Shown here piece after piece: positions 52,823-60,567 of a DNA stretch of 64,000 nt. Both the position numbers and the translations under genes were made by a program. Origin of the DNA: JAANXG01 sp034520625 (GTDB lineage Bacteria; Pseudomonadota; Gammaproteobacteria; Arenicellales; JAANXG01); NCBI GenBank assembly GCA_034520625.1, contig JAXHNI010000004.1, forward strand, positions 1-64,000, written 5' to 3'. The notes under the pieces were generated by a model. That model was not told the origin of the DNA and did not search any database. It was given only the letters and a program-made list of their open reading frames with translations. Positions within the stretch are counted from its first letter, which is position 1; every line of letters begins with the position of its first letter.

Positions 52823-53394
52823 TCAATACCATCGTTTCTCTCCATGACCGCGTCTTCGGCGCCGTCCAGCGGAACCTGGAAGACTGGCTGCCCGGCCTGC
52901 TTGCCAGGCTGGTGTTCGCCGGCGTGCTGCTGGTCTATTTCCTGAACTCGGCGATGAAGAAGCTGGGGGAGGGGCTATCCGGCTTCTTCACGGTGACGGA
53001 CAACGCGTACTTCCAGATTCTGCCTTCGGTGGTGGAGCAGTACGGCTACAACGCTTCCGAGGTCCCGCTTCTTCCCTGGGGCATCGTCGTGTATCTCGGG
53101 ACCTATGGTGAAGTGCTGCTGCCTGTGTTGATCGTCATTGGCCTGTTCACGCGCATCGCGGCGCTGGGGATGATCGGTTTCGTCTTCGTTCAAAGCTATG
53201 TGGATATCGCCTTCCATGGGGTGGACGCCGAAACCATCGGGGCGTGGTTCGATCGGTTCTCGGACGCCGCTATATTCGACCAGCGCGCGATGTGGCTGTT
53301 CCTCCTCGCCTACCTGGTGATCCGCGGCGCGGGCAAAGCATCGGTTGACCACCTGCTGCACCGAATCAATATCAATGGGGTCAGACTCGATTGA
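52819..53394 (+). CDS. DoxX-family membrane protein of the bufferin operon
   Basis: A 191-residue inner-membrane protein with four helices (LVFAGVLLVYFLNSAMKKLG onward), DoxX/DoxD type. DoxX genes commonly accompany bufA-bufB-bufC, possibly in redox support of the modification; that role is not proven. Odd feature: the last codons (ININGVRLD) and the TGA lie inside the palindromic repeat 53371-53450, so its native C-terminus has been replaced or extended by repeat sequence. The change is past the last helix and may be harmless. Confidence 0.88.
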   Translation: MINTIVSLHDRVFGAVQRNLEDWLPGLLARLVFAGVLLVYFLNSAMKKLGEGLSGFFTVTDNAYFQILPSVVEQYGYNASEVPLLPWGIVVYLGTYGEVLLPVLIVIGLFTRIAALGMIGFVFVQSYVDIAFHGVDAETIGAWFDRFSDAAIFDQRAMWLFLLAYLVIRGAGKASVDHLLHRININGVRLD

Positions 53395-53450
53395 TCCCAA
53401 CGCCTGGGACAAACCATTTGAGCGGATCAATCGAGTCTGAACCCATTGAT
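53371..53450. repeat. Second copy of the bufferin-flanking palindrome
   Basis: Arms 53371-53395 and 53426-53450 match the left-border element with one mismatch (GAACCC for GACCCC) but have a different 30-base loop. It provides the stop codon of the DoxX gene. The loop holds a short palindrome-like stretch and no gene. Confidence 0.86.
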
Positions 53451-53516
53451 TTCGGCCCCGGTGGATATCGAGTGTGGGAGAATGACGTCAAGTGACACCC
53501 ACTGCATGGTTTTCCT

Positions 53517-55268
53517 GTGGTCCATTTCGAAGCAAGTTCCGAGTTCCTTATCGGGGCCGCCATCGGCTCGGGCACCACGGCGCTGGCTGCTGAGCGCGGC
53601 GACGCTGATTTCCTGCTGGCGATCAACGCCGGGCGGCTGCGCAACATGGGGGCGCCTTCCATCGCCTGCATGCTGCCGATATTCGACGCTGCTTCGCTGA
53701 TGGAGGATTTCGCACGGCGGGAGTTGCTGACCCAGTGCCGGATTCCCGTGCTGCTCGGGGTCAATGTCTGGGAGCCGCGCTTCGATCCGGTCGGGCGTGC
53801 CGCCATGATCCGGGATTCGGGGTTTGCGGGGGCGGTGAACTTCCCGAGCTGCATGCACTATTCGCGGCCGATGCAGCAAATCCTGTCCCGGGCCCGGCGC
53901 GGTATCGAGCAAGAAGTCGAGATGCTGCGGGCTGTCCAGGATACCGGCCTGAGTTCCATGTTCTATTGCGCCACGCGCACCCAGGCGCGGCTGGCCGCGG
54001 ACGCCGGGATAGACCTGGTGTGCTTGAACCTGGGTTGGAATGTTGGTGGGGCGCTCGGCCATCGGCGCCGCGCCAGCATCGAGGAGGTCGCGACGGTGGC
54101 GAGGGACGTGGGCCGGCTCATCAAGCGCATCAATCCCGATACCCGGTTCCTTCTCGAAGGCGGGCCCATCGCCAACGCCGAGGAGCTTGCCCGCGTAGTG
54201 AGCCTGGCGCCCATTGACGGCTATGTCGGGGGCTCCACCATCGAGCGTATTCCCCTGGAGAACTCGGTGGCTGACCAGATCCACCGTTTCCGGCAGGCGA
54301 GCCGCCGCGGCCCGGCGTTGGATTCGGCTGGAGCGCGGCTGGTGGCTTGGTCCGGGCAGTTCGGTTTCGTGGGACGCAGCGAGAAGCATCTAGCGTACCT
54401 CAGACGCCTCAAGGCGCTGACCGCGGCCCGGGATCCCGTACTCCTGCTTGCGGAACAGGGCATCAGCCCCAGGCCGTCGCTGGCGGCGCTGGGACATGGC
54501 CGGAAACCCGGCGGTTCGCCGGTGAGTGTGCATATAGACATCGCCGGTGAGGATTTGCCGACGCATGCCAGGAACCGGTTGTTCGGCCACCGCGACACGC
54601 TGGCGAAGCAATCGCCGGCGCTGGCCGATGACGGCATTTCCCTGCTGGTGATCCATGCTCCCGAGCGCCTCCCGCCGGCGACGCAGCGTCGGCTGGCGCG
54701 CGCCCTGCGGGACGGCGAATTTACGGTCACGGGGACACGCCGGTCGATGGAGGTTGCGCCCCGCGTGGTGTTGGTGTGCTATGTGCCGGTGACCCCCGGG
54801 CGGGTGGAGGAGGATCTGGCCGGAGCGGGTCTCGATCCGGATCTCGGTGCGGTAATGACCGGTGGCACATTGCGAGTCCCTCCGTTGCGCGAGCGAACGG
54901 ACGACCTGCTGGCGGTAATAGAGCAGGTGTCCGCATCCGCATTGGGGGTTTCAATGGGCCGCTCACTCTTCTCGCCGGCCGCGCTCAAACGCCTCCAGGC
55001 CCATCGCTGGCCCGGCAACGAGGTTGAGCTGCGGTCCGTGCTGGGGGCCCTCGCCGGACGCAGCTCGCAGGACCCGGTTCAACCCGCCGAGGTCGTCCCG
55101 CTTCTGGAGAAAGAGCCGGTCCCGGTTCCGGAGGTGCGCTCGGAAAAGGACCTGGTGGTCGACGCACTGTGGCGGCACGGCTTCAACCGGACCCAGGCCG
55201 CCGCGGCCCTGGGTGTTTCGCGGAAGACCTTGTACAACAAGATCCGGAAGTTCGGCTTGTCGGGGTGA
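53517..55268 (+). CDS. Regulator: PF09370-type TIM barrel + degenerate sigma-54 domain + Fis HTH
   Basis: A 583-residue protein with three parts. Residues about 1-265 resemble the PF09370 (PEP-hydrolase-like/Tm-1 C-terminal) barrel: IGAAIGSGTTALAAERGDADFLLAINAGRLRNMG, AGAVNFPS, VCLNLGWNVGG. Residues about 284-510 follow the sigma-54 AAA+ outline (FVGRSEKHLAYLRRLKALTAARDPVLLL, VPPLRERTDDLLAVIEQ, HRWPGNEVELR), but Walker A is AEQGISPRP, the GAFTGA loop is absent and Walker B is lost. A Fis-type HTH ends it (FNRTQAAAALGVSRKTLYNKIRKFG). It likely binds DNA and a ligand without ATP hydrolysis or sigma-54. GTG start at 53517. Confidence 0.83.
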   Translation: MVHFEASSEFLIGAAIGSGTTALAAERGDADFLLAINAGRLRNMGAPSIACMLPIFDAASLMEDFARRELLTQCRIPVLLGVNVWEPRFDPVGRAAMIRDSGFAGAVNFPSCMHYSRPMQQILSRARRGIEQEVEMLRAVQDTGLSSMFYCATRTQARLAADAGIDLVCLNLGWNVGGALGHRRRASIEEVATVARDVGRLIKRINPDTRFLLEGGPIANAEELARVVSLAPIDGYVGGSTIERIPLENSVADQIHRFRQASRRGPALDSAGARLVAWSGQFGFVGRSEKHLAYLRRLKALTAARDPVLLLAEQGISPRPSLAALGHGRKPGGSPVSVHIDIAGEDLPTHARNRLFGHRDTLAKQSPALADDGISLLVIHAPERLPPATQRRLARALRDGEFTVTGTRRSMEVAPRVVLVCYVPVTPGRVEEDLAGAGLDPDLGAVMTGGTLRVPPLRERTDDLLAVIEQVSASALGVSMGRSLFSPAALKRLQAHRWPGNEVELRSVLGALAGRSSQDPVQPAEVVPLLEKEPVPVPEVRSEKDLVVDALWRHGFNRTQAAAALGVSRKTLYNKIRKFGLSG

Positions 55269-55321
55269 TCGGGGTTGGGAGTTGGGCGATGGTTCGGTCA
55301 CTATCGCCAACCCCCAAGCCC

Positions 55322-56011
55322 CTAACCCACCACTTCCGGCCGGCACACCAGCGCGTCGAGCCCGTTCGGCCACAATCCTTCGTTGTCCGCCTCGCGGGCT
55401 TCACCGAGCCCGAGCAGCAGGCCCGACCAGCCGGCGAGGCGGGCGGCCTGGGCCGCGGCCTGAGCCGCGGTGCTGCGTTGGCGGAGCGACGGGAAGCCGG
55501 CGGCAAAGTCCACGACCCGCGGCATGACGATGATGGCGTCGGGCTCGACTCCGGCGGCCGCGGTTGCCCCCCGGGCGTCGGCGACCACCGCCGCGGTATG
55601 AAACCCCCCGGCCTTGAATTGCCCCAGGCTGTTCAGCTCGTGGTCCAGGTCCAGCCCGACATCCGAGAGCTGGCGGGAAAACTCGAGGTCCTGCTGTTCG
55701 ACACTGGGCAGGTTGGCGATCCAGGTGATGCCCGAACGGTGCAGCCGCCCGTTTTCCAGGGCCACGTTGAGAAACGGACCGCCCAGGAACAGACCCAGCA
55801 TTACACCTTCGCAGCCCCAGGGATTCTCTACGACCTCGTCGATGAGACGGGCCGGCCCATGGCTGGTGGGCAGCAGCATCGCGACCTCCTGGGGCATGCT
55901 TTCGTGGTGAAATCGTGCCCCGGCGGTCAGGATTCCGGCCGGGACGCCGGCCATGTCGTCCCGCTGGCTACGGGTGCCGGGCACGATCTTCCACCACAGT
56001 CGGTCGTTCAT
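55322..56011 (-). CDS. Divergent PF09370-like TIM-barrel protein (third copy)
   Basis: About 229 residues from ATG 56009-56011 (a 252-residue reading from 56080 adds an unconvincing leader). By eye it follows the PF09370 pattern: WIANLPSVEQQDLEFSRQLSDVGLDLDHELNSLGQFKAGGF aligns with QNFPTVGLIDGNFRANLEETGMGYGLEVDMIRLAREKGL of the gene at 62823, and VEPDAIIVM with ADIVVCHLG. The GAGTG start motif of true members is replaced. Function unknown; it lies between the regulator and livH on the opposite strand and may act as a ligand-binding or inactive copy. Confidence 0.6.
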   Translation of the reverse strand: MNDRLWWKIVPGTRSQRDDMAGVPAGILTAGARFHHESMPQEVAMLLPTSHGPARLIDEVVENPWGCEGVMLGLFLGGPFLNVALENGRLHRSGITWIANLPSVEQQDLEFSRQLSDVGLDLDHELNSLGQFKAGGFHTAAVVADARGATAAAGVEPDAIIVMPRVVDFAAGFPSLRQRSTAAQAAAQAARLAGWSGLLLGLGEAREADNEGLWPNGLDALVCRPEVVG

Positions 56012-56360
56012 GGCAAAGAACCTCGCAGTGCTTCTGTCGGCAAGCGGGAACGGTGAAGCGGTGCCCGGGGGCTGACGCATGAGTTGTTGAACAGAACCGA
56101 AAATTACTCAATTTTACCCATTCAGGCAATACGAAGCAGTTGCGGGGTGCCCGGCGCAAGCGTACGCTTTTTCCAAACGCCCGTCCGAGGCGGGGCCGAA
56201 AAATGGCCGTGGAAGCGGCTTTCGCCGAGGCGAACCGCGACTTACATAACAGCCGGTATCTTCGCGCTACGCGGGATGCCAGCACGAGGAGTGGAGTGAG
56301 CACCTTGGTAACGACCCCTGTCGCGCGGGGCGCTCATCAATAGATGGGCCTGCCACCGGC
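56012..56360 (+). promoter_or_regulatory. Divergent promoter region with AAAATT-N4-AATTTT palindrome
   Basis: This 349-base gap separates the minus-strand barrel gene from livH of transporter 3. It contains AAAATT-ACTC-AATTTT at 56100-56115, an AT-rich perfect inverted repeat in GC-rich surroundings, the best operator or promoter candidate for the regulator encoded at 53517. No gene is supported in it. Confidence 0.5.
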
Positions 56361-57371
56361 ATGAGACAGTTCATCGAGCGCCATACCTTCTGGGCTGTGG
56401 TGATCCTGTTGCTGGCGGTCATTTTGCTGTGGCTGATCTTCGCCGTGTGGCCGGAATGGCTGGTGGAGGCGATCGGCCGCAAGAAGACCTTCGTGAACAC
56501 CCTCCTGAACGGCCTGACCCTTGCCGGCCTCTACTTCCTGGTGGCCAGCGGTTTCACCCTGATTTTCGGCCTGATGCGCAACGTCAACCTGGCCCACGGG
56601 TCGATGTACCTGCTCGGCGCCTATATCGGCTACGAGGTCGCCGAGGCCAGCGGCAGCTGGTTCCTGGGCCTGTTCGTGGCGTTCGTGGCCGTGGCCTTCA
56701 GCGGGATACTGCTGCAGGTGCTGGTGTTCCGGCGCATGGAGGGCGACAACCTTCGCCAGACTCTGGTGACCATCGCCATCTCCATCATCGCCGCGGACCT
56801 CATGCTGTGGATCTGGACCGGTACCACCTACCAGTTCGCGCCTCCGGAATGGTTGTTCGGTGCCGCCCAGCTGCCCGTGGTCTCGGTGATCAGGTCCTCC
56901 GGGGACCCGGTCTACATCATGTATCCCGTTTATCGCCTCGCGGTGCTCGCCGTCGCGGTGGCGGTGGGGATCGCCCTGTGGTTGTTCCTCAACCGCACGC
57001 GGATCGGGATGATGATCCGCGCCGGCGTCAATGACCGGGATATGCTTTCCGCGTCCGGTGTAAACGTTCAGCTGGTGTTTGCACTGGTGTTCGCCATCGG
57101 CGCCGGCCTGGCCGGGTTTGCCGGTGTGATCGGCGGCACCGCGCTGTCCATCGCCCCCGGCGAGGATATCCGCTACCTGCTCGCCTCGCTGGTGGTGGTA
57201 ATCGTCGGCGGCCTGGGCTCGGTGCCCGGCGCGGCCATCGGCGCGCTGCTGATCGGTCTCGCCGAGCAGTTCGGGCTGGCGTACTTTCCCACCTACGGCG
57301 TGGTGCTGACCTTCCTGATCATGGTGGTGGTGCTCGCGGTGCGCCCCCAGGGCATCATGGGGCAGCGGTAG
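56361..57371 (+). CDS. HAAT ABC transporter permease, LivH type (cluster 3)
   Basis: A 336-residue permease. An extra N-terminal helix (FWAVVILLLAVILLWLIFAVWP) precedes the LivH core: GLTLAGLYFLVASGFTLIFGLMRNVNLAHGSMYLLGAY; the ATPase-coupling loop is IGMMIRAGVNDRDMLSASGVN. ATG 56361 begins the extra helix. The livM gene follows 3 bases after the stop. This transporter is the one attached to the UPF0261 fusion. Confidence 0.92.
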   Translation: MRQFIERHTFWAVVILLLAVILLWLIFAVWPEWLVEAIGRKKTFVNTLLNGLTLAGLYFLVASGFTLIFGLMRNVNLAHGSMYLLGAYIGYEVAEASGSWFLGLFVAFVAVAFSGILLQVLVFRRMEGDNLRQTLVTIAISIIAADLMLWIWTGTTYQFAPPEWLFGAAQLPVVSVIRSSGDPVYIMYPVYRLAVLAVAVAVGIALWLFLNRTRIGMMIRAGVNDRDMLSASGVNVQLVFALVFAIGAGLAGFAGVIGGTALSIAPGEDIRYLLASLVVVIVGGLGSVPGAAIGALLIGLAEQFGLAYFPTYGVVLTFLIMVVVLAVRPQGIMGQR

Positions 57372-57374
57372 ACG

Positions 57375-58445
57375 ATGGATTCGCGAAGCCTGTTCTCCGG
57401 CGATTCCGTGCTGTCCCGGGTGCACCCCGCCGCGGTGGTGGCGGCAGTTTTCCTGATTGCCTTCCCGGCATTCAGCTCTGATTTCTTCACCTACCAGATC
57501 GGCGCCTATTCGCTGCTGCTCGGCCTCGTGGCCCTGTCGTTGATGATGCTGGCGGGCTACGGCGGCATGGTGAGCCTCGCCCAGATGACGGTGGCGGGCC
57601 TGGCAGGCTACCTGGTGGCGATCCTCGGCCACAACAGCGTCGAGGTCATGGGGCTCGGCTGGCCGTGGTGGTTGACGGCCATCACCGCGATTTTTTGCGC
57701 AGCGCTGTTCAGCGCGTTCATCGGCGCGGTATCGGTCCGGACCGAAGGGATCTATATCATCATGATCACCCTGGCCATCGCCGTGGCGTTCTTCTTCTTT
57801 GTCCGCCAGAACTATGCGCTGTTCAACGGCTTCACCGGCTATGCGGGGGTGGAGCCGCCGACCCTGTTCGGGATCTACTGGCGCGACCCGGTTCCCTTCT
57901 ACTACCTCACGCTGGCGGTGGCGGCGGGTTTCCTGTGGGCGGTTTTCTATGCCTCGCGCTCGACCTTCGGCCTCACCCTGCAGGCGATCCGGGACAACCC
58001 GCGGCGCATGCGGGCGCTGGGGTTCAACGTCGCGTTTCACCGGATCTTCGCGTATTTCCTGTCCGGCCTGATCGCGGGCACCGCCGGTGTGCTGCTGGTG
58101 TGGTTCAACGGCCGGATCTCCCCCGGCTCGGTGAGCGTGGATGTGGTCATCGATATCCTGGTGATTGCCGTGATCGGCGGGCTACGGCACCCGATCGGCC
58201 CGTTCCTGGGCGCGATCCTCTTCGTCCTGCTGGAGAATTTCGCCATCGACCTCATTGACCGCGAGCGCTTCAACACGGTGATCGGTCTGGCATTCCTGCT
58301 GATCGTCCTGTTCTCGCCGGACGGGCTGCTGGGACTGTGGGAGCGGTTTCGCGCCCGGTTCAGCACTGACAGAAAAGCGCGGTACACGAGTGACCGTGCT
58401 GAACAGATCGACGCGCATCCATCCGGATCCGTCGAAAACACGTAA
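57375..58445 (+). CDS. HAAT ABC transporter permease, LivM type (cluster 3)
   Basis: A 356-residue permease. GLVALSLMMLAGYGGMVSLAQMTVAGLAGYLVAIL is the LivM N-terminal signature and FGLTLQAIRDNPRRMRALGFNVAFHRIFAY the coupling loop. About nine helices. Its stop is 23 bases before the binding-protein gene, which has GGAGG upstream. The order here is H-M-binding protein-G-F, unlike clusters 1 and 2 where the binding protein is first. Confidence 0.92.
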   Translation: MDSRSLFSGDSVLSRVHPAAVVAAVFLIAFPAFSSDFFTYQIGAYSLLLGLVALSLMMLAGYGGMVSLAQMTVAGLAGYLVAILGHNSVEVMGLGWPWWLTAITAIFCAALFSAFIGAVSVRTEGIYIIMITLAIAVAFFFFVRQNYALFNGFTGYAGVEPPTLFGIYWRDPVPFYYLTLAVAAGFLWAVFYASRSTFGLTLQAIRDNPRRMRALGFNVAFHRIFAYFLSGLIAGTAGVLLVWFNGRISPGSVSVDVVIDILVIAVIGGLRHPIGPFLGAILFVLLENFAIDLIDRERFNTVIGLAFLLIVLFSPDGLLGLWERFRARFSTDRKARYTSDRAEQIDAHPSGSVENT

Positions 58446-58468
58446 ACAAACCCTGCGGAGGAATTGAA

Positions 58469-59722
58469 ATGATTGGAATTGGCAGAAAAACCGTTGTGGC
58501 GGCGGCGATGACGCTGTCGCTTGGCGGCACAGCCGTCGCTCAAGACGACACTATCAAGATGGGTGGACTCGCGACCCTGGAGGGCGCTTTCACCGTGATG
58601 GGCGAGGACGGCATGCGCGGTGTACAGATGGCTCTTGAAGAGTTTGGCCACGAGGCCGGGGGCAAGAAGATCGAGCTGATCACCGGCTCCTCGGATGCCT
58701 CGCCGGACAGCGCCGTGCGCGCCGCCCGCAAGCTCGTGGAGCAGGACGAAGTCCAGATCCTGGTGGGTCCGCTGTCGGGCTCGGAAGGCCTGGCCGTGAA
58801 GGACTACGCGAAAACCCAGCCGGACGTAACCTTCCTGAACGGTTCATCCGCCGCCCAGGACACCACGCTGCGCAACCCGGCGGAGAATTTCTTCCGGTTC
58901 AACACCGAAGGCGCGCAGTGGATGGCCGGTCTCGGGGAATACGCCTACAACGAGAAAGGATACCGCAAGGTCGCGGTCCTGGCCGAAGACTATTCGTTCC
59001 CCTACACCCAGGTATTCGGGTTTCTCGAACCGTTCTGCCGCCTCGGCGGTGAAGCTCCGATCGATGCGCGCTTCTGGGTGCCCATCGGCAACAAGGACTA
59101 CTCGTCGGTGATCGCATCGCTGCCGGATGACGTCGATGCCATCTACGTGGCTCTCGGTGGCGCCGACGCGGTCAACTTCCTGACCCAGTACGAGCAGGCC
59201 GGCGGCCAGCTGCCGCTCATTGCCGGCTCCATCACCGTGGACCAGACGGTGCTGGGCTCCGAGGGCCGTACCCGCGAGTTCGTCATCGGCACGCCTTCCG
59301 CCGGACCGATCTCCGATACCTGGGACGACCCGCGCTGGAACGAGTTCGTCCAGCGCTACCGGGAGCAGTTCCCGGACGGCTTCGGTTCCCCGTCGCTGTT
59401 CGCCCACGCCTACTACGTCAATACCAAGGCGGCACTGTTGGGACTCGAGGAAGTCGACGGCGACCTGTCCGACGGCGGCAAGAAGTACCGGGAAGCCCTG
59501 GCCGCACTGGAGTTCGAAACACCCACCGGCATGGTCAGTCTCGACGAGCGGCGCCAGGCGATCGCCGATATTTTCCTGACGGAGGTGATTGAAGGCCCCG
59601 AGGGCGGCCTGGTCAACAAGACCGTGGGTGTCACCAAGCAGGTCAGCCAGACCCTGGGTCTGCCGTACGAGGAGTTCCTCGAGTACGGGCAGGTCGGGCG
59701 CGAAAACCCGAGCTGCGAATAA
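58469..59722 (+). CDS. HAAT substrate-binding protein (cluster 3)
   Basis: A 417-residue periplasmic binding protein. The signal peptide is about 1-25 (TVVAAAMTLSLGGTAVAQ); the mature part starts DTIKMGGLATLEGAFTVMGEDGMRGVQMALEEFG, a Peripla_BP_6 opening, and has ILVGPLSGSEGLAVKDYAKTQPDVTFLNGSSAAQD for the hinge side. It is intact, unlike its counterpart in cluster 2. Its ligand should be the small molecule handled by the UPF0261/PF09370 pair. Confidence 0.92.
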   Translation: MIGIGRKTVVAAAMTLSLGGTAVAQDDTIKMGGLATLEGAFTVMGEDGMRGVQMALEEFGHEAGGKKIELITGSSDASPDSAVRAARKLVEQDEVQILVGPLSGSEGLAVKDYAKTQPDVTFLNGSSAAQDTTLRNPAENFFRFNTEGAQWMAGLGEYAYNEKGYRKVAVLAEDYSFPYTQVFGFLEPFCRLGGEAPIDARFWVPIGNKDYSSVIASLPDDVDAIYVALGGADAVNFLTQYEQAGGQLPLIAGSITVDQTVLGSEGRTREFVIGTPSAGPISDTWDDPRWNEFVQRYREQFPDGFGSPSLFAHAYYVNTKAALLGLEEVDGDLSDGGKKYREALAALEFETPTGMVSLDERRQAIADIFLTEVIEGPEGGLVNKTVGVTKQVSQTLGLPYEEFLEYGQVGRENPSCE

Positions 59723-59751
59723 ACCCGGGCGAGTACTAAGAGGTCCCTGCG

Positions 59752-60567
59752 ATGTCCGTGCCCGGAACCGACGCCCTTTCCCGCCTGCAGAGCGCCGGCC
59801 GCTATGCGCTGGAGCTCGAGGCCGTCAGCCGCCATTTCGGCGCGCTGGTGGCCCTGGCGGATATCAACCTGACCGTCAGGGCGGGGGAGCGGCGCGCGGT
59901 TTTGGGCTCGAACGGAGCGGGCAAGACCACGTTGTTCAACGCCATTACCGGAGACTTCCCTCCCACGACCGGCCGCGTGCGGCTGTTCGGGGAGGACGTG
60001 ACGGACCTGCCCGTACACGAGCGGGTCCGTCGCGGTCTTCGCCGGACTTACCAGATTTCCCTTTTGTTCCACGGCCTTACGGTCATTGACAATATTTACC
60101 TCGCCTGCCGGGGCATCAATCGGCGGCGCTATTCCCTGCGCCGACCGTCCCGGGACGACACCACCATGGAAGCGGCCGAGACGCTGATCGAGGCTGTTCA
60201 TTTGCACGCGCTGCGGGACGCGCCGGTGTCGACCCTCAGCTACGGCCAACAGCGCCAGCTGGAAGTCGCCCTGGCGCTGGCGGGCGCACCGCGCCTGATC
60301 CTGTTCGACGAGCCCGCGGCGGGGCTGTCCCAGACGGAACGGGCCGAGCTCGTCGAAATCCTGCAGTCCCTGCCGGAGCACATCGGCTTTATCATCATCG
60401 AGCACGACATGGACGTGGCGCTGCGGGTGGCGGAGAGCGTCACCATGATGCACAACGGGCGGGTCTTCAAAGAGGGCACGCCCGCGGAAATCGAGAGCGA
60501 CCCGGAAGTCCAGGAGCTCTACCTCGGCCAGGGCAATGTCGAACGTGGAGACCAGGCGCGTGCGTGA
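59752..60567 (+). CDS. HAAT ABC transporter ATPase, LivG type (cluster 3)
   Basis: A 271-residue ATPase. Walker A is GSNGAGKT, signature STLSYGQQRQLEVALALA, Walker B LILFDEPAAGL and switch IEHDMDV. About 20 residues precede the conserved core. ATG 59752 follows AGAGGTCC. It overlaps the LivF-UPF0261 fusion gene by 32 bases (60536-60567), a tight link that ties the fusion partner to this transporter. Confidence 0.91.
   Translation: MSVPGTDALSRLQSAGRYALELEAVSRHFGALVALADINLTVRAGERRAVLGSNGAGKTTLFNAITGDFPPTTGRVRLFGEDVTDLPVHERVRRGLRRTYQISLLFHGLTVIDNIYLACRGINRRRYSLRRPSRDDTTMEAAETLIEAVHLHALRDAPVSTLSYGQQRQLEVALALAGAPRLILFDEPAAGLSQTERAELVEILQSLPEHIGFIIIEHDMDVALRVAESVTMMHNGRVFKEGTPAEIESDPEVQELYLGQGNVERGDQARA

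Noticed and set aside
50678..53450. Composite transposon carrying the bufferin operon
   Set aside because: No transposase, no terminal gene and no target duplication seen; only the repeat bracket is supported.
53517..55268. Calling this a sigma-54-dependent activator
   Set aside because: Walker A, GAFTGA and Walker B are all lost, so only the outline and the HTH remain.
56337..58040. 567-codon minus-strand frame over livH-livM of cluster 3
   Set aside because: Composition (His/Arg/Asp/Gln-rich, no hydrophobic segments) is the shadow of membrane protein codons.
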